NCBI RefSeq assembly: GCF_000739085.1
Contig: NZ_CP009110.1
Coordinates: forward strand, 6,014,001 to 6,078,000
DNA length: 64,000 nucleotides
Reading direction: 5' to 3'
Origin: Amycolatopsis methanolica 239
GTDB taxonomy: Bacteria; Actinomycetota; Actinomycetes; Mycobacteriales; Pseudonocardiaceae
Shown here one piece after another: positions 47,322-60,831 of this stretch. Under the pieces are notes generated by a model. The model had not been told where the DNA came from, searched no databases, and was given only the letters and a program-made list of their open reading frames with translations. The position numbers and the translations under genes are program-made. Each line of letters opens with the position of its first letter. Within the stretch, counting starts at the first letter, position 1.

Positions 47322-49352
47322 TCAGCTCCCCTGTTCACTGCGGGCGGACAAGGCTGAGACCAGGTCATCGGGGCTGGTCACGGGCCGGTCGCAGACGTAA
47401 CCGCGGCACACGTAGGCCGCGGCCTGTCCGGCCACCAGCGGCCGGTCCGCGAGCAGCGGCACCCCCGCCGCGTCCGGCTCCCCGGCCAGCACGACCGCGC
47501 CGCCGTGCGCACGACGGGCGGCCACCGCGCGCAGCAGGTCCCGCTCGGTCGAGTCCGGGCCGGCGATCGCGACCTGGACTGGCCCGGCCAGCAGCGCCTC
47601 GGCCGCGGTGAGCCAGTGCCCGGCGAAGCGGGGTGCCTTGGCGATCAGCTGGCCCGTCCGGTGAACGGCCTCCTCGGCGGCTGCCCGGTACCGCGCGGAC
47701 CGGCCCGACCCGACCAGCACCGAGGCCGTGACCAGCGCGTTCGCCAGTGCGGACGCGCCGGAGGGGCTGGCGTTGTCGGTCGGGTCCGACGGCCGGTGCA
47801 CGAGGACCTCGGCGTCGTCCGCCGTGTCGTGGTACGCGCCCGGGGTGTCCGCGACGGCGAAGTTGGCGAGCGCGGTGTCCAGCAGGTTCGTGGCCTCGGT
47901 GAGCCAGCGCGGGTCACCGGTCGCCTGGTGCAGGGCCAGCAGCCCCTCGGCGAGGCAGCCGTAGTCCTCCAGCACGCCCGCCGCGTCACCGGCGGTCCCG
48001 TCCCGCGAGCTGCGGCGCAGGCGGTTGTCGCGGAGGTGGATGCCGAGCACCGCGGACGCGGCGTCCTGGGCCGCGGACACCCAGTGCGGCTCGTCGAGCG
48101 CCACGCCCGCCTCGCACAGCGCGGTGATGGCGAGCCCGTTCCAGGCCGCGATCACCTTGTCGTCGCGGCCCGGCTGGGGCCGCTCGTCGCGCGCGGCCAG
48201 CAGCGCGGCGCGGACTCGCTCGAAGCGGTCCGGGTCGTCCGGGTCGCGCAGCAGCTGCAGGACCGAGGTGCCGTGCTCGAACGTGCCGGATTCGGTGACG
48301 CTGAACAGTTCCGCGGCCCACGCGCCGTCGTCGTCGCCGAGCACCTCACGCAGTTGCGCTGGCGTCCAGACGTAGGTCAGGCCTTCCTCGCCGAGGGTGT
48401 CCGCGTCGAGTGACGCGGCGAACCCGCCCTGTTCCGTGCGGAGGCGGGCGAGCAGGAACTCGCCGGTCATGCGCGCGACCCCGGCGGCCAGGGCGGAGCC
48501 GGTGCGGCGGGCCAGGTGCGCGTACGCCCGCAGCAGCAAAGCGTTGTCGTACAACATCTTCTCGAAGTGCGGCACGACCCAGGACGCGTCGACGGAGTAA
48601 CGGGCGAACCCGCCGGCGAGCTGGTCGTGGATGCCGCCGCGGGCCATCGCCTCGGCGCACGATTCCACAAGGGACAGCGCCTCGGCGGATCCGGTGCGTT
48701 CGTGGTGGCGCAGCAGGAACTCCAGCACCATCGACGGCGGGAACTTCGGCGCGCCACCGAAACCGCCGCGTGCGCGGTCGGCCTCCCCGGTCAGCTTCAA
48801 CAGGGCGGCGTCGAGCACGCCCGCGTCGACCGGGGCGGGCGGCAGCGGCCCGAGCTGCCCGGCGAGGTGCTCGACGATCTTGCCCGCGCCCTCGCGCAGT
48901 TCGTCGCGGCGCTCCTGCCAGGCCTGGGCGACGGCGATGAGGAGGTGCTGGAACGACGGCACGCCCGGCCGCGGCTGCGGCGGGTAGTAGGTGCCGCAGT
49001 GGAACGGCTCGCCGTCGGGGGTGAGGAAGCAGGTCATGGGCCAGCCGCCCTGGCCGGTCATCGCCTGGGTCGCGGTCATGTAGACCGCGTCGATGTCGGG
49101 ACGCTCCTCGCGGTCGACCTTGATGTTGACGAAGTGCTCGTTCATCAGGCGCGCGGTCTCGGCGTCCTCGAAGGACTCGTGGGCCATGACGTGGCACCAG
49201 TGGCACGCGGCGTAACCGATCGAGAGCAGGATCGGCACGTCCCGGCGCTTGGCCTCGGCGAGCGCCTCGGCGCTCCACGGCCACCAGTCGACCGGGTTCT
49301 CGGCGTGCTGCAGCAGGTAGGGGCTCGTCGCGGCGGCGAGTCGGTTGGCCAT
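47322..49352 (-). CDS. YyaL/SSP411 family protein (thioredoxin-like DUF255 plus glycosidase-like domain)
   Basis: A 676-residue protein. The N-terminus [24 protein letters not shown] and [20 protein letters not shown] (CxxC at about 44-47) form the thioredoxin-like domain. The rest is an alpha/alpha toroid like N-acylglucosamine epimerases, with [35 protein letters not shown] split near 235. No activity is established for bacterial members. Rv1084 equivalent next to the mca operon. Confidence 0.92.
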   Translation of the reverse strand: MANRLAAATSPYLLQHAENPVDWWPWSAEALAEAKRRDVPILLSIGYAACHWCHVMAHESFEDAETARLMNEHFVNIKVDREERPDIDAVYMTATQAMTGQGGWPMTCFLTPDGEPFHCGTYYPPQPRPGVPSFQHLLIAVAQAWQERRDELREGAGKIVEHLAGQLGPLPPAPVDAGVLDAALLKLTGEADRARGGFGGAPKFPPSMVLEFLLRHHERTGSAEALSLVESCAEAMARGGIHDQLAGGFARYSVDASWVVPHFEKMLYDNALLLRAYAHLARRTGSALAAGVARMTGEFLLARLRTEQGGFAASLDADTLGEEGLTYVWTPAQLREVLGDDDGAWAAELFSVTESGTFEHGTSVLQLLRDPDDPDRFERVRAALLAARDERPQPGRDDKVIAAWNGLAITALCEAGVALDEPHWVSAAQDAASAVLGIHLRDNRLRRSSRDGTAGDAAGVLEDYGCLAEGLLALHQATGDPRWLTEATNLLDTALANFAVADTPGAYHDTADDAEVLVHRPSDPTDNASPSGASALANALVTASVLVGSGRSARYRAAAEEAVHRTGQLIAKAPRFAGHWLTAAEALLAGPVQVAIAGPDSTERDLLRAVAARRAHGGAVVLAGEPDAAGVPLLADRPLVAGQAAAYVCRGYVCDRPVTSPDDLVSALSARSEQGS

Positions 49353-49389
49353 GCCACCAGGGTGTCACGGCACTCGTAGCGCCGCCGAG

Positions 49390-49710
49390 CTAGCTGCTCT
49401 CGCTCTTCTCCGGCTGCTTGACCGGCTCCGGATCGGGCTTCCCGGCCGCGTCCTTCTCGTCGGCCTCGGCGGCGTCGGCCTCGGCCTTCTCCTCCGGGTC
49501 GAAGGTGGCCGGGACGCGCTTGAGGTGCTTGGTCATCGAGCGCACCAGCAGGGCGACGGCGATGAGGAACAGCAGGAGGATCAGGAACCCCAGCGGCGAG
49601 GACTTGCCGAAGTCCTCGCCCTGGCCGCCGTTGTCGCCGTTGCCCGGCTGCTGCGCGAGGACGAGGGCGGTCGTGGCGACCGGCGCCGTCACCGGCAACA
49701 AGAGACTCAT
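49390..49710 (-). CDS. Small membrane protein downstream of mca (Rv1083-like)
   Basis: A 106-residue protein. One or two hydrophobic segments: a signal-like N-terminus and [20 protein letters not shown] at about 40-59. A charged tail rich in Glu, Asp and Lys follows. ATG 49710 overlaps the mca stop (ATGA), and the same pair occurs in mycobacteria, so a link with mycothiol chemistry is possible but unproven. Confidence 0.8.
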   Translation of the reverse strand: MSLLLPVTAPVATTALVLAQQPGNGDNGGQGEDFGKSSPLGFLILLLFLIAVALLVRSMTKHLKRVPATFDPEEKAEADAAEADEKDAAGKPDPEPVKQPEKSESS

Positions 49711-50597
49711 GTGTTCACCTTCTCACGGACGCCCGCGAACAGGTCGTCCTCGGGCAGCGTGCTGTCCACGAGCGAGCGCACCAGCTCGTACTCCTCCGTC
49801 GGCCACACCCGGCGCTGCATGTCCAGCGGCACGAAGAACCACCGGCTGTTCGGGTCGATCTGGGTGGCATGCGCCTTCAGCGCCTCGTCGCGGACCTCGA
49901 AGTAGTCGGCGCACTCGATGCGCGTGGTGACCCGCTCCATGACGTCCGCGCGGTCCGGGTCCCACTTGCCGAGCCACTCCGCGTACGGAGACTCCAGTCC
50001 GGCCTCGACGAGCGCGTCGTGGAAGGCCTGCATGCGGGCACGGGAGAAGCCGTGCATGTAGTACAGCTTGAGCGCCTGCCAGGGCTCGCCTGCCTCGGGG
50101 AACTTGTCCGGCTCGGCGGCGGCGTCGAAGGCCGCCATGGAGACCTCGTGGGTGCGGATGTGGTCCGGGTGCGGATAGCCGCCGTTCTCGTCGTAGGTCA
50201 GCACGACGTGCGGGCGGAACTCGCGCATGACCTTGACCAGCTCGCGCACCGGCTCCTCGAGCGGGGTGAGCGCGAAGCAGCCCTCCGGCAGCGGGGGCAG
50301 CGGGTCGCCCTCCGGCAGGCCGGAGTCCACGAAGCCCAGCCAGCGGTGCTGGACGCCGAGGATCTTGGCGGCCTTGGCCATCTCCTCGCGGCGGATGGCG
50401 GACATGTTGGCCAGCACCTCGGGCCGGTCCATGGCCGGGTTGAGGATGCTCCCGGCCTCGCCTCCGGTGCAGGTCACCACCATGACCTCGGCGCCCTCGG
50501 CGACGTAGCGCGCCATCGTGGCGGCACCCTTGCTCGACTCGTCGTCGGGATGTGCGTGCACCGCCATGAGACGCAGGCGCGATCCCGTCCCGGACAT
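49707..50597 (-). CDS. mca: Mycothiol S-conjugate amidase
   Basis: A 296-residue zinc amidase from ATG 50597, chosen to match the mycobacterial start; ATG 50618 is an alternative. Zinc motifs are [14 protein letters not shown] at about 13 and [12 protein letters not shown] at about 140. GGYPHPDHI and [14 protein letters not shown] distinguish Mca from MshB. It cleaves mycothiol S-conjugates to a mercapturic acid for export, detoxifying electrophiles and antibiotics. Its presence is a strong actinobacterial marker. Confidence 0.94.
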   Translation of the reverse strand: MSGTGSRLRLMAVHAHPDDESSKGAATMARYVAEGAEVMVVTCTGGEAGSILNPAMDRPEVLANMSAIRREEMAKAAKILGVQHRWLGFVDSGLPEGDPLPPLPEGCFALTPLEEPVRELVKVMREFRPHVVLTYDENGGYPHPDHIRTHEVSMAAFDAAAEPDKFPEAGEPWQALKLYYMHGFSRARMQAFHDALVEAGLESPYAEWLGKWDPDRADVMERVTTRIECADYFEVRDEALKAHATQIDPNSRWFFVPLDMQRRVWPTEEYELVRSLVDSTLPEDDLFAGVREKVNT

Positions 50598-50721
50598 CAG
50601 CTCGTCAGAACCCACCATGCGTCCAACGACCCCTTCTGAATCCCTATTCCGCCCCGGAGAGATACTGCGGTTGCCTCCATTGTCCTCGGGGGTACGACAA
50701 GTTCGATCGGAGGCCCGGCAC

Positions 50722-51147
50722 TTGAGCACCGCCAGCGCCCCGCCGTCGCTGCCGGACGGCCGCTACGGGCGGCCCCGCAGGCCGAGCCGCCGCTGGCGGG
50801 TGTGGGTCTTCACCGGGATCGCGCTGGTCGTGAGCTGCGCCGTCGCGTGGATCGGGTACGTGAACCTGGGCGCCGCGCCCATCAGTGCGGAACGCGTCAC
50901 GTTCGAGGAGCTGCCCGGCAACGCGATGACGATCTCGCTCAACGTGACGCGGGACGAGCCGGACCGGCCGGGCGTGTGCATCGTGCGGACGCGTGACATC
51001 AGCGGCGCCGAGAGCGGGCGGCGGGAGGTCTACATCCCGGCGAACGACAGCCGGGTCGACGTGGTCGTGCGGAGCATCGACCGCCCGGTCACCGCGGACG
51101 TGTACGGCTGCTCCTACGACATCCCGGAGTATCTGTCAAGGAGTTAG
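50722..51147 (+). CDS. DUF4307 membrane protein (Rv1081c-like)
   Basis: A 141-residue protein. TTG 50722 was chosen because GGAGG lies eight bases upstream and no ATG or GTG fits as well. A basic N-terminus precedes one membrane segment, [21 protein letters not shown] (about 28-48). An outward beta-rich domain with two Cys ([17 protein letters not shown]) follows. Divergent from mca, ahead of greA. Function unknown. Confidence 0.8.
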   Translation: MSTASAPPSLPDGRYGRPRRPSRRWRVWVFTGIALVVSCAVAWIGYVNLGAAPISAERVTFEELPGNAMTISLNVTRDEPDRPGVCIVRTRDISGAESGRREVYIPANDSRVDVVVRSIDRPVTADVYGCSYDIPEYLSRS

Positions 51148-51238
51148 CGGCCAACGGGGTGAATGACGCGGCGAATGCCCGGTTTCTGAGAAAAGACACC
51201 GGCGCTGACCTGCCCTGCCGTGGTACCCTGATCTACCG

Positions 51239-51265
51239 GCACGGCCCAGACGGGCCGTGTTTTTC
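51239..51265 (+). terminator. Intrinsic terminator in the greA leader
   Basis: An 8-bp stem, CACGGCCC / GGGCCGTG, with a 4-base loop, is followed at once by TTTTTCCTTT. It is 92 bp after the DUF4307 stop and 82 bp before greA. An extended -10-like TGGTACCCT lies just upstream at about 51221, so it may end a short leader RNA rather than only the upstream gene. Confidence 0.85.
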
Positions 51266-51275
51266 CTTTATCCAG

Positions 51276-51297
51276 CCGCACTCGATCGAGTGCGGCC
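51276..51297. repeat. 22-bp perfect palindrome before greA
   Basis: GCCGCACTCGA and its reverse complement TCGAGTGCGGC abut with no spacer. It lies between the terminator and the greA start. Confidence 0.85.
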
Positions 51298-51346
51298 GCC
51301 GGCATGAACACCCATGTCCGGCAGGCACGACGAGGAGATGGTGGCC

Positions 51347-54548
<3,202 letters not shown>

Positions 54549-54549
54549 C

Positions 54550-55523
54550 CGAGTAATGCGTATCTCGGTTAGTGGTCGTAGGCGGTCAGTGATCGGGTGA
54601 TGGGTTGGCCGGTGGCGCGGTTGTGCCAGATGGCGGCGGTGAGGGCCAGGAGGCGTTGGGCGACGCGGGTTCCGACGCCTTCGATGGTGCGTCCGCCGTG
54701 CTGTTCGAGGTCGAGTTGGCCTTTGAGGGTGTCGTTGACTGACTCGATGAGCTGGCGGATGGACTTGAGCAGCGGCTCGCCGGGATGGGGCCGGCGGTTG
54801 CGGTAGGACGGTCGGATCAGCCGGACCCCGCGCTCGGTGAGGTAGTGGTCGAGTTCGCGGGAGACGTAGCCCTTGTCGGCGATGATCAGCAGGCCGGGGC
54901 GGTCGGTGAGCAGGTGGGGTTCGTGGTCGCAGATCGCCATGAGTACCTGCCGCTCGTCGATCTTCGGGTCCGCCAGCGCCCAGGCCACCGGGAGTCCGGC
55001 AGGGGTGCAGACCAGATGCAGCCGCAGTCCCCAGAACCAGCGGGAGTGTGAGCGGCAGAAGCCGTACTTGGCCCAGCCGGCCAGCTCTGAGCGCTTGACC
55101 GTCGGTCGGGACCGGCCGCACTCCACCGGGGTGGAGTCGACGATCCAGGTGGTGTCGGTCCACAGGTCGGTATCGGCCGCCAGCCAGCGCATCACGTGCT
55201 TGATCAGTGGCAGCGCAGCGCGCAGGCGACGGTTGTAGCCGGACTGGCCGGGCAGGTAGCGGAACGCGCCGGGCATCCGGGCGGGCAGGAACCGCAGCCA
55301 GCGGGCCTCGGAGGTGAACCCCAGCAACGCCTGGGCGACGGCCAGCGTGACCAGCTCAGCGTCGGTCAGCTTCGGCGGTCTGCCCATCCGCCGCCTGCCC
55401 GCGAGATGGTCGTCGATCTTGACGTAGAGTGCGGTGAGAAGGGTGTTCAGGTCGGTCGTCACAAACTGATCTTGGACACCCTTCACCTCACTCCGGGCAT
55501 CACCCCGACTTACGCATTACTCG
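54550..55523 (-). mobile_element. IS982 family insertion sequence, complete
   Basis: A 974-bp element. Terminal repeats are CGAGTAATGCGTA at 54550-54562 and its reverse complement at 55511-55523, with partial matching inward (TCGG). It is flanked by a 6-bp direct repeat, TCTAGC, at 54544-54549 and 55524-55529. One intact transposase gene fills it. It lies between convergent hppD and ilvA and replaced nothing; both stop codons survive in the duplicated bases. The intact ends and gene suggest recent insertion. Confidence 0.93.
54569..55486 (-). CDS. IS982 family transposase
   Basis: A 305-residue DDE transposase. GRPPKLTDAELVTLAVAQALLGFTSEARWLRF, split over residues 35-66, is a hallmark of IS982. 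Acidic residues are in WIVDSTPVEC (about 116), LIIADKGYVSRELD (about 201) and LIESVNDTLKGQLDLE (about 257). No frameshift or internal stop, so it may be active. Confidence 0.93.
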   Translation of the reverse strand: MKGVQDQFVTTDLNTLLTALYVKIDDHLAGRRRMGRPPKLTDAELVTLAVAQALLGFTSEARWLRFLPARMPGAFRYLPGQSGYNRRLRAALPLIKHVMRWLAADTDLWTDTTWIVDSTPVECGRSRPTVKRSELAGWAKYGFCRSHSRWFWGLRLHLVCTPAGLPVAWALADPKIDERQVLMAICDHEPHLLTDRPGLLIIADKGYVSRELDHYLTERGVRLIRPSYRNRRPHPGEPLLKSIRQLIESVNDTLKGQLDLEQHGGRTIEGVGTRVAQRLLALTAAIWHNRATGQPITRSLTAYDH

Positions 55524-55524
55524 T

Positions 55525-56742
55525 CTAGCCGACGACGGTGAACCCGGCGCGCTGGAGTTCGGCGTGGACCTCCTCGCAGTGGTCGGGCCCGCGGGTTTCC
55601 AGCTTGAGCGCGATCTCGACCTCGCCGAGGGCCAGCGCGCCGGAGATCCGCGAGTGCTCGACGTCGAGGACGTTCGCGCCCAGGTCCCGCACGCGGGACA
55701 GCACCGACACCAGCGACCCCGGCCGGTCCGGCACGCGCAGCCGCAGCGCGAGGTAACGCCCGCCCGCCGTCATGCCGTGCTGGATGATCTGCAGCAGCAG
55801 CAACGGGTCCACGTTGCCGCCGGACACCACGGCCACCACCGGCGCCGCGAACTCGCCGGGGTACTGCAGCAACGCCGCCACCGCCGCCGCGCCCGCAGGC
55901 TCCACGACCAGCTTGCGGCGCTCCAGGCACAGCAGCACCGCGCGGGACAGCGACTCCTCCGACACCGTGAGGACGTCGTCGACCTTCGCGGCGACGTGCG
56001 CGAAGCTCACCGGCCCTGGCTGGCCGACCGCGATCCCGTCGGCCATCGTCTGCATCTCGCGCAGGCGCACGGGGCCACCGGCCGCGAGCGACGGCGGGAA
56101 GGCGGCCGCGTCCTCGGCCTGCACCGCGACGACCCGCACGTCCGGCCGTGACGCCTTCACCGCGCACGCCACGCCCGCGACGAGACCGCCACCGCCGGTC
56201 GGCACGAGCACCGTGGCCGCCTCGGGCACCTGCTCCAGGATCTCCAGCCCGACGGTGCCCTGCCCGGCGATGATGTCCGCGTGGTCGAAGGGGTGGATGA
56301 ACACCGCGCCGGTCCGCTCCGCGAACGCGATCGCCTCGGCCAGGGTCTCCTCCAGCACGTCGCCGTGCAGGTGGACGTCCGCGCCGTAGCCGCGGGTGGC
56401 GGCCAGCTTGGGCAGCGGCGCGCGGGTCGGCATGAAGACGGTCGACGAGATGCCCAGCAGCGACGCCGCGAGCGCGACGCCCTGCGCGTGGTTGCCCGCG
56501 CTGGCGGCGACGACTCCGCGGGCCCGCTCCTCCGCACTCAGGCCGTGCAGACGGGTGTAGGCGCCGCGGATCTTGAACGAGCCGGTGCGCTGCAGGTTCT
56601 CGCACTTCAGGTGGACGGGGCCGCCGTGCGCCCGCTCCAGGTCACGGGCGTGCTCCATCGGCGTGACGCGGATGATCCCCTCGAGCAGCTTCCGCGCCTC
56701 GCGGATACGGTCGACGTCCACCAGATCCATATCCCGGATCAT
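55525..56742 (-). CDS. ilvA: Threonine ammonia-lyase (threonine dehydratase)
   Basis: A 405-residue PLP enzyme. The Schiff-base Lys is in RTGSFKIRGAYTRL at about 57. SAGNHAQGVALAA, PTGGGGLVAGVA and VSGGNVDP bind the cofactor. A C-terminal ACT domain starts near 330 (LRVPDRPGSLVSVLSRVRDLGANVLDVEH). It deaminates threonine to 2-oxobutanoate for isoleucine synthesis, or in catabolism; the single ACT domain form is common to both types. The stop TAG lies in the right copy of the IS target duplication. Confidence 0.93.
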   Translation of the reverse strand: MIRDMDLVDVDRIREARKLLEGIIRVTPMEHARDLERAHGGPVHLKCENLQRTGSFKIRGAYTRLHGLSAEERARGVVAASAGNHAQGVALAASLLGISSTVFMPTRAPLPKLAATRGYGADVHLHGDVLEETLAEAIAFAERTGAVFIHPFDHADIIAGQGTVGLEILEQVPEAATVLVPTGGGGLVAGVACAVKASRPDVRVVAVQAEDAAAFPPSLAAGGPVRLREMQTMADGIAVGQPGPVSFAHVAAKVDDVLTVSEESLSRAVLLCLERRKLVVEPAGAAAVAALLQYPGEFAAPVVAVVSGGNVDPLLLLQIIQHGMTAGGRYLALRLRVPDRPGSLVSVLSRVRDLGANVLDVEHSRISGALALGEVEIALKLETRGPDHCEEVHAELQRAGFTVVG

Positions 56743-56807
56743 GCCACTCGCACCTCACGGCTTTCGGTACCCTGGGAGCCGGTCAGTTCGGCGAATCGGG
56801 AGTAGCC

Positions 56808-57089
56808 ATGCCAGCACGGGGTGAAACGGGCGGACGGGTCCGCCGCGCCACGCGTGCGGCCGGACTGCTGCCGTTGGTCGCGGGCGTCACGTCCGCCCTG
56901 GCCCTCACCGGCGCGGCGGTCTACACGGTCGACAGGGCCAACTGCGGCGACCCGGCCCAGTACATCCGGCACGACAACTACGTCGAGCTGGTCGGCGGGT
57001 GCGTGAACGGCTCCGACCTGGAGGGCATCCGCACCGGCACCACGCCCGGTGACGCCAAGACGGCCGAGCTGAACAACTACCGGCCCTGA
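56808..57089 (+). CDS. Small exported or anchored protein, unknown
   Basis: A 93-residue protein from ATG 56808. One hydrophobic segment, GLLPLVAGVTSALALTGAAVYTV, lies at about 19-41. The outer part has two Cys (RANCGDPAQ, GGCVNGSD). Divergent from ilvA. No family recognised. Confidence 0.65.
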   Translation: MPARGETGGRVRRATRAAGLLPLVAGVTSALALTGAAVYTVDRANCGDPAQYIRHDNYVELVGGCVNGSDLEGIRTGTTPGDAKTAELNNYRP

Positions 57090-57130
57090 CCGAGCGGGGA
57101 AGCGCCGCGACGCTCCCCCGCCGACGCCTC

Positions 57131-58288
57131 TCAGCCCAGGGCAGCGCGCAGGTCGTCGCTCAGGTCACGGACGTCCTCGATGCCGACGGACAGCCGCAGC
57201 AGGTCGTCGGGCACCTGGAGCATCGAGCCGGCCACGCTCGCGTGCGTCATCTGGCCCGGGTGCTCGATCAGCGATTCGATGCCGCCGAGCGACTCGGCCA
57301 GGATGAACAGCTCGGTGCGCGCCGCGGTGTCCAGCGCGGCCTGCCTGCCGTCGGCGTGGCGGAACGAGATCATGCCGCCGAAGCGGCGCATCTGCTTGGC
57401 CGCTACCTCGTGGCCGGCGTGCCCGGGCAGGCCCGGGTAGTACACCTCGGCGACCTTCGGGTGCGCCGACAGCATCTCGGCGATCTGCTCCGCGTTGTCG
57501 CAGTGCCGGTCCATCCGGACGGCGAGGGTCTTGAGCCCGCGCAGGGTGAGCCAGGCGTCGAACGGGCCGGGCACCGCGCCCGCCGAGTTGCGCAGGAAGA
57601 ACAGCTGGTCGCGCAGCTCGTCCTCGCTGGTCAGCACGGCGCCGCCGACGACGTCGGAGTGGCCGCCGAGGTACTTGGTGGTCGAGTGCACGACGATGTC
57701 GGCGCCTAGCGCCAGCGGCGTCTGCAGGTACGGCGTGGCGAAGGTGTTGTCGACGACGAGGCGGGCACCGGCGCCGTGGGCGATTTCCGCCAGCACCGCG
57801 AGGTCGGCGATGCCGAGCAGCGGGTTGGACGGCGTCTCGCACCAGATCAGCTTGGTTTCGGGACGGATAGCGGCACGGACCTCGTCCGGGTTCGACAGGT
57901 CCGCGACGCCGTATTCGACGCCCCACAGCTTCAGCACCTTGTCGATCAGCCGGAAGGTGCCGCCGTAGGCGTCGTTGCCCAGAACCAGGTGGTCGCCGGG
58001 CCGCAGCACGGTGCGCAGGACCGCGTCGGTGGCGGCCATGCCGGAGGCGAACGCCAGGCCGTGCCGCGCGCCCTCGAGCGAGGCAAGGGCCTGCTCCAGC
58101 GCGGTGCGCGTCGGGTTCGCGGTGCGGGAGTACTCGTAGTCACCCTCGCGGGTCCCCCCGACGCCGTCCTGCGCGTAGGTGGAGGTCTGGTAGATGGGCA
58201 CGATGACCGCACCTGTCCGCGGGTCAGGCTCCTGACCTGCGTGGATGGCGCGCGTCTCGAAGCCGGAGCGGGAAAGGTCGTGCGTCAT
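57131..58288 (-). CDS. metB: Cystathionine gamma-synthase
   Basis: A 385-residue PLP enzyme of the Cys/Met family. [19 protein letters not shown] opens it. [13 protein letters not shown] [14 protein letters not shown] and the Lys motif [18 protein letters not shown] follow, with [16 protein letters not shown] near the end. It joins an activated homoserine to cysteine, or acts in reverse as a lyase. With cbs 2.5 kb away it gives the transsulfuration route between homocysteine and cysteine. Rv1079 equivalent. Confidence 0.92.
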   Translation of the reverse strand: MTHDLSRSGFETRAIHAGQEPDPRTGAVIVPIYQTSTYAQDGVGGTREGDYEYSRTANPTRTALEQALASLEGARHGLAFASGMAATDAVLRTVLRPGDHLVLGNDAYGGTFRLIDKVLKLWGVEYGVADLSNPDEVRAAIRPETKLIWCETPSNPLLGIADLAVLAEIAHGAGARLVVDNTFATPYLQTPLALGADIVVHSTTKYLGGHSDVVGGAVLTSEDELRDQLFFLRNSAGAVPGPFDAWLTLRGLKTLAVRMDRHCDNAEQIAEMLSAHPKVAEVYYPGLPGHAGHEVAAKQMRRFGGMISFRHADGRQAALDTAARTELFILAESLGGIESLIEHPGQMTHASVAGSMLQVPDDLLRLSVGIEDVRDLSDDLRAALG

Positions 58289-58297
58289 TTCCCCAGC

Positions 58298-58759
58298 CTA
58301 CGACCAGCCCTGGGTCACCCATCGTCCGGTCGGCGGCAGGCACGCCAGCACCAGCGTGCCGATCGTCGGCACGCACAGCACGCCGACGTAGCCGAGCGGC
58401 ACGTCGCCGTCGAGGAGGCCGAGGAAGTACACCCCGGAGGCGCCGAGCACCAGCACGAGCAGGTACACGAAGAGCGCCGCGGCCGCGCCGATGATCGTCG
58501 CGACGCGGCCGAACTCCTTGGCCAGCACGAGCCCGACCCCGCCGGTGATGAGGACCGCGGCGAGCACCAGGTGCGTGGCGAACGTCAGCAGGCTGCGCCC
58601 GAGGTCGCCGTCGCCGGCGAGCAGCACCGCGCCACCGGCGACGCCGACCAGGTGGAACAGGCCGCCGAGCAGGGCCAGGACGGCCGCCGTGATGCCGGCG
58701 CCGCCGCCGCGGGATGTCGCGGCCGCTTCGGATTGGGACGGAAAGGTCACCACTACCAA
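58298..58759 (-). CDS. Small membrane protein, unknown (downstream copy)
   Basis: A 153-residue protein with four hydrophobic segments: GITAAVLALLGGLFHLVGVAG, LLTFATHLVLAAVLITGGVG, VATIIGAAAALFVYLLVLVLG and VGVLCVPTIGTLVLACLP. It overlaps the gene before it by 7 bp and precedes metB by 9 bp, so the three are probably one transcript. It resembles its neighbour in size and layout; a past duplication is possible. No known domain. Confidence 0.7.
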   Translation of the reverse strand: MVVVTFPSQSEAAATSRGGGAGITAAVLALLGGLFHLVGVAGGAVLLAGDGDLGRSLLTFATHLVLAAVLITGGVGLVLAKEFGRVATIIGAAAALFVYLLVLVLGASGVYFLGLLDGDVPLGYVGVLCVPTIGTLVLACLPPTGRWVTQGWS

Positions 58760-59253
58760 CTACCAGCCGGGCGGTGCCGCAGGTACCGGAAGGTCCAGGG
58801 AAGCACCGCGAGGACGAACACGAGCGGGCCGCCGACCACCGCGCCGACCCGCACGAACGCGTCGTCGGGGGCGAAGCGGAACATGGCGGCGAAGAAGTCC
58901 CCGAAGTAGCCGGGGTAGAGCAGGACCGGTTCGCAGATCACCGCGGCGACCGCGAGAGGCCCGCCGACCAGCAGCAACACCCCGCCGGCGACCGCGCGGA
59001 AGAACGTGGTCAGCGCGCCGGCGAGCAGGACCAGCGCGGCGGCCGAGTAGACGCCGAGGACGCCGCGGACCTTGCCGTCCATGCCGGCGAAGCCGTAGTC
59101 GACGAAGAACTTCAGCGGCAGGTAGCCGAGTAGGCCGGCCAGCACCAGCCCGAGCAGGCCGGCGAGGATCGCGGTGGTCCCGCTGGGGCGCGGCTCGTGG
59201 CCGTTTCGACTCGTCACAGCGCCCCCGGGGGATCGGTCCGTTCCGGCGCTCAC
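58753..59253 (-). CDS. Small membrane protein, unknown (upstream copy)
   Basis: A 166-residue protein with four hydrophobic segments: TAILAGLLGLVLAGLLGYLP, GVLGVYSAAALVLLAGAL, AGGVLLLVGGPLAVAAVICEPVLL and VGAVVGGPLVFVLAVLP. A GTG near 59217 (VTSRNGHE) is an alternative start. First of a likely three-gene unit with its neighbour and metB. No known domain. Confidence 0.7.
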   Translation of the reverse strand: MSAGTDRSPGGAVTSRNGHEPRPSGTTAILAGLLGLVLAGLLGYLPLKFFVDYGFAGMDGKVRGVLGVYSAAALVLLAGALTTFFRAVAGGVLLLVGGPLAVAAVICEPVLLYPGYFGDFFAAMFRFAPDDAFVRVGAVVGGPLVFVLAVLPWTFRYLRHRPAGSW

Positions 59254-59294
59254 CCTAGCCGCGTTCCCGGCGCACGGACATCAACTGGGAAAAA

Positions 59295-59328
59295 GACGAT
59301 GCCCCCGGCACGCGCCGGGGGCATCGTC
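59295..59328 (-). terminator. Intrinsic terminator after the Pro/Gln/Gly-rich membrane protein gene
   Basis: A 15-bp perfect stem, GACGATGCCCCCGGC / GCCGGGGGCATCGTC, has the loop ACGC. Read on the minus strand it ends in TTTTTCCC, 14 bp after the stop at 59343. Confidence 0.93.
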
Positions 59329-59342
59329 GACAGATCAGCTGG

Positions 59343-60704
59343 TCACCACTGCTGGGGCGGCTGACCGGGCTGGCCGTACTGGCCAGGCTGCTGCGGCGGC
59401 TGGCCGTACTGACCCGGCTGCTGGCCGTACTGGCCGGGCTGACCGTAGCCGGGCTGCTGGCCGTACTGGCCGGGCTGACCGTAACCGGGCTGCTGCTGCG
59501 GCTGGCCGTACTGACCGGGCTGGCCGGGCTGCGGGAAGCCACCGCTCTGCGGGTTGGGCCCGCCGGGCTGGCCGTACTGGGGCTGGCCGTGGGGCTGCCC
59601 GAACTGACCGGGCTGACCCGGCTGCGGGAAGCCGCCGCTCTGCGGTCCACCGAAGCCACCGGGACCGCCGAAGCCGCCCGGGCCGCCCTGCTGGCCGCCA
59701 CCCTCGCCGAGACCGACGAACTGCTTGGTCGCCGGGACCAGGCCGAGCACACCGATCGCCAGCACCACGATGCCGAAGATCAGATACATGATCGCCTTGC
59801 CGGGTGTGTCGATCTCGCTCGGGAACGCGGTCATGAATAGGATCGCGAACAGCAGGAGGAGGAACCCGCCGACCGCGGTGACGATCGGCGCGATCTTCTT
59901 CAGCGAGGCGCTGAGGCGCCCGGCGAGCGCGAGCAGCACGCCACCGCCCAGCGCCGCGAGGCCGCCGACCAGGATCATGATCAGGTAGAACCAAACCAGG
60001 CCCGGGCTCGGCAGACCGTACTGGTCGGCCTGCTCGCGGATCCCCTCGTACGCGTCCGAGTAGTCACTCGCGTCACCGAAGTCGACCAGGACGAAGATGG
60101 CCGAGAGGAGTCCCAGGAGCGCGGCGACACCGCCGGCGATGTAGCCGAAGAGCTGGTTGTTGCCCCCACGGGCGCCGCCGCCCTGCTGGGGGTAGCCCGG
60201 CGCGCCGAAGCCCTGCGGCTGGCCGAACCCACCCGACGGCGGGCCGTAGCCCTGCGGCGACTGGCCGTACGGGCCCGGCTGCTGCTGCCCGAAACCGGGC
60301 TGCTGCTGGCCGAAGCCCTGCTGCCCGAAGCCCTGCTGGGGGTTCACCGCGCCGGGATTCACTGCACTGGGGTTGTCCGCGGCGCTCGGCGGCGGCGAGT
60401 ACGGGATGGCCGGCGGCTGGGAGCCCGGGGGCACCAGCTGCGTGGACTCCGCGCCCGGCTGCTCACCCGGGTTGACCTTCTGCGTGGCGTTCGGGTCCCC
60501 ACCCGGCTGGACCACCTGGGTCGGCTCCGCGGTCTCGCCGAACGAGCCGCCCTCGGACGGCTGCTGCGACTGGCCGGGCTGCACGACCTGGGTCGGCTCC
60601 GACGAGCCGAACGGGTTGTCTTGCTGCTGCTGGGGACCGCTCGGCGGGCCCTGAGGCGGCTGACCGCCACCCCAAGGCTGGTTGGGCGGCTGCGGAGCGC
60701 TCAT
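59343..60704 (-). CDS. Pro/Gln/Gly-rich four-span membrane protein (positional equivalent of Rv1078/Pra)
   Basis: A 453-residue protein from ATG 60704 ([13 protein letters not shown]). Residues 1-175 are Pro/Gln/Gly-rich, with TQVVQPG repeated three times. Four membrane segments lie between about 180 and 320 ([91 protein letters not shown]). The last 115 residues repeat [19 protein letters not shown] units. Synteny places it as the proline-rich antigen gene between cbs and metB, though the tail is longer. Role unknown. Confidence 0.8.
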   Translation of the reverse strand: MSAPQPPNQPWGGGQPPQGPPSGPQQQQDNPFGSSEPTQVVQPGQSQQPSEGGSFGETAEPTQVVQPGGDPNATQKVNPGEQPGAESTQLVPPGSQPPAIPYSPPPSAADNPSAVNPGAVNPQQGFGQQGFGQQQPGFGQQQPGPYGQSPQGYGPPSGGFGQPQGFGAPGYPQQGGGARGGNNQLFGYIAGGVAALLGLLSAIFVLVDFGDASDYSDAYEGIREQADQYGLPSPGLVWFYLIMILVGGLAALGGGVLLALAGRLSASLKKIAPIVTAVGGFLLLLFAILFMTAFPSEIDTPGKAIMYLIFGIVVLAIGVLGLVPATKQFVGLGEGGGQQGGPGGFGGPGGFGGPQSGGFPQPGQPGQFGQPHGQPQYGQPGGPNPQSGGFPQPGQPGQYGQPQQQPGYGQPGQYGQQPGYGQPGQYGQQPGQYGQPPQQPGQYGQPGQPPQQW

Positions 60705-60831
60705 GTGGGTCTTGAACCCCCTCGAGAGGACTGACAGTGCGTATTCACATTGATCCGGGTGGCCACACGCTATCGGATACCGGTCATAGACGCTCGTAAC
60801 GCCCCGACGGTTCCGCGCGATGAAGTCTGGT

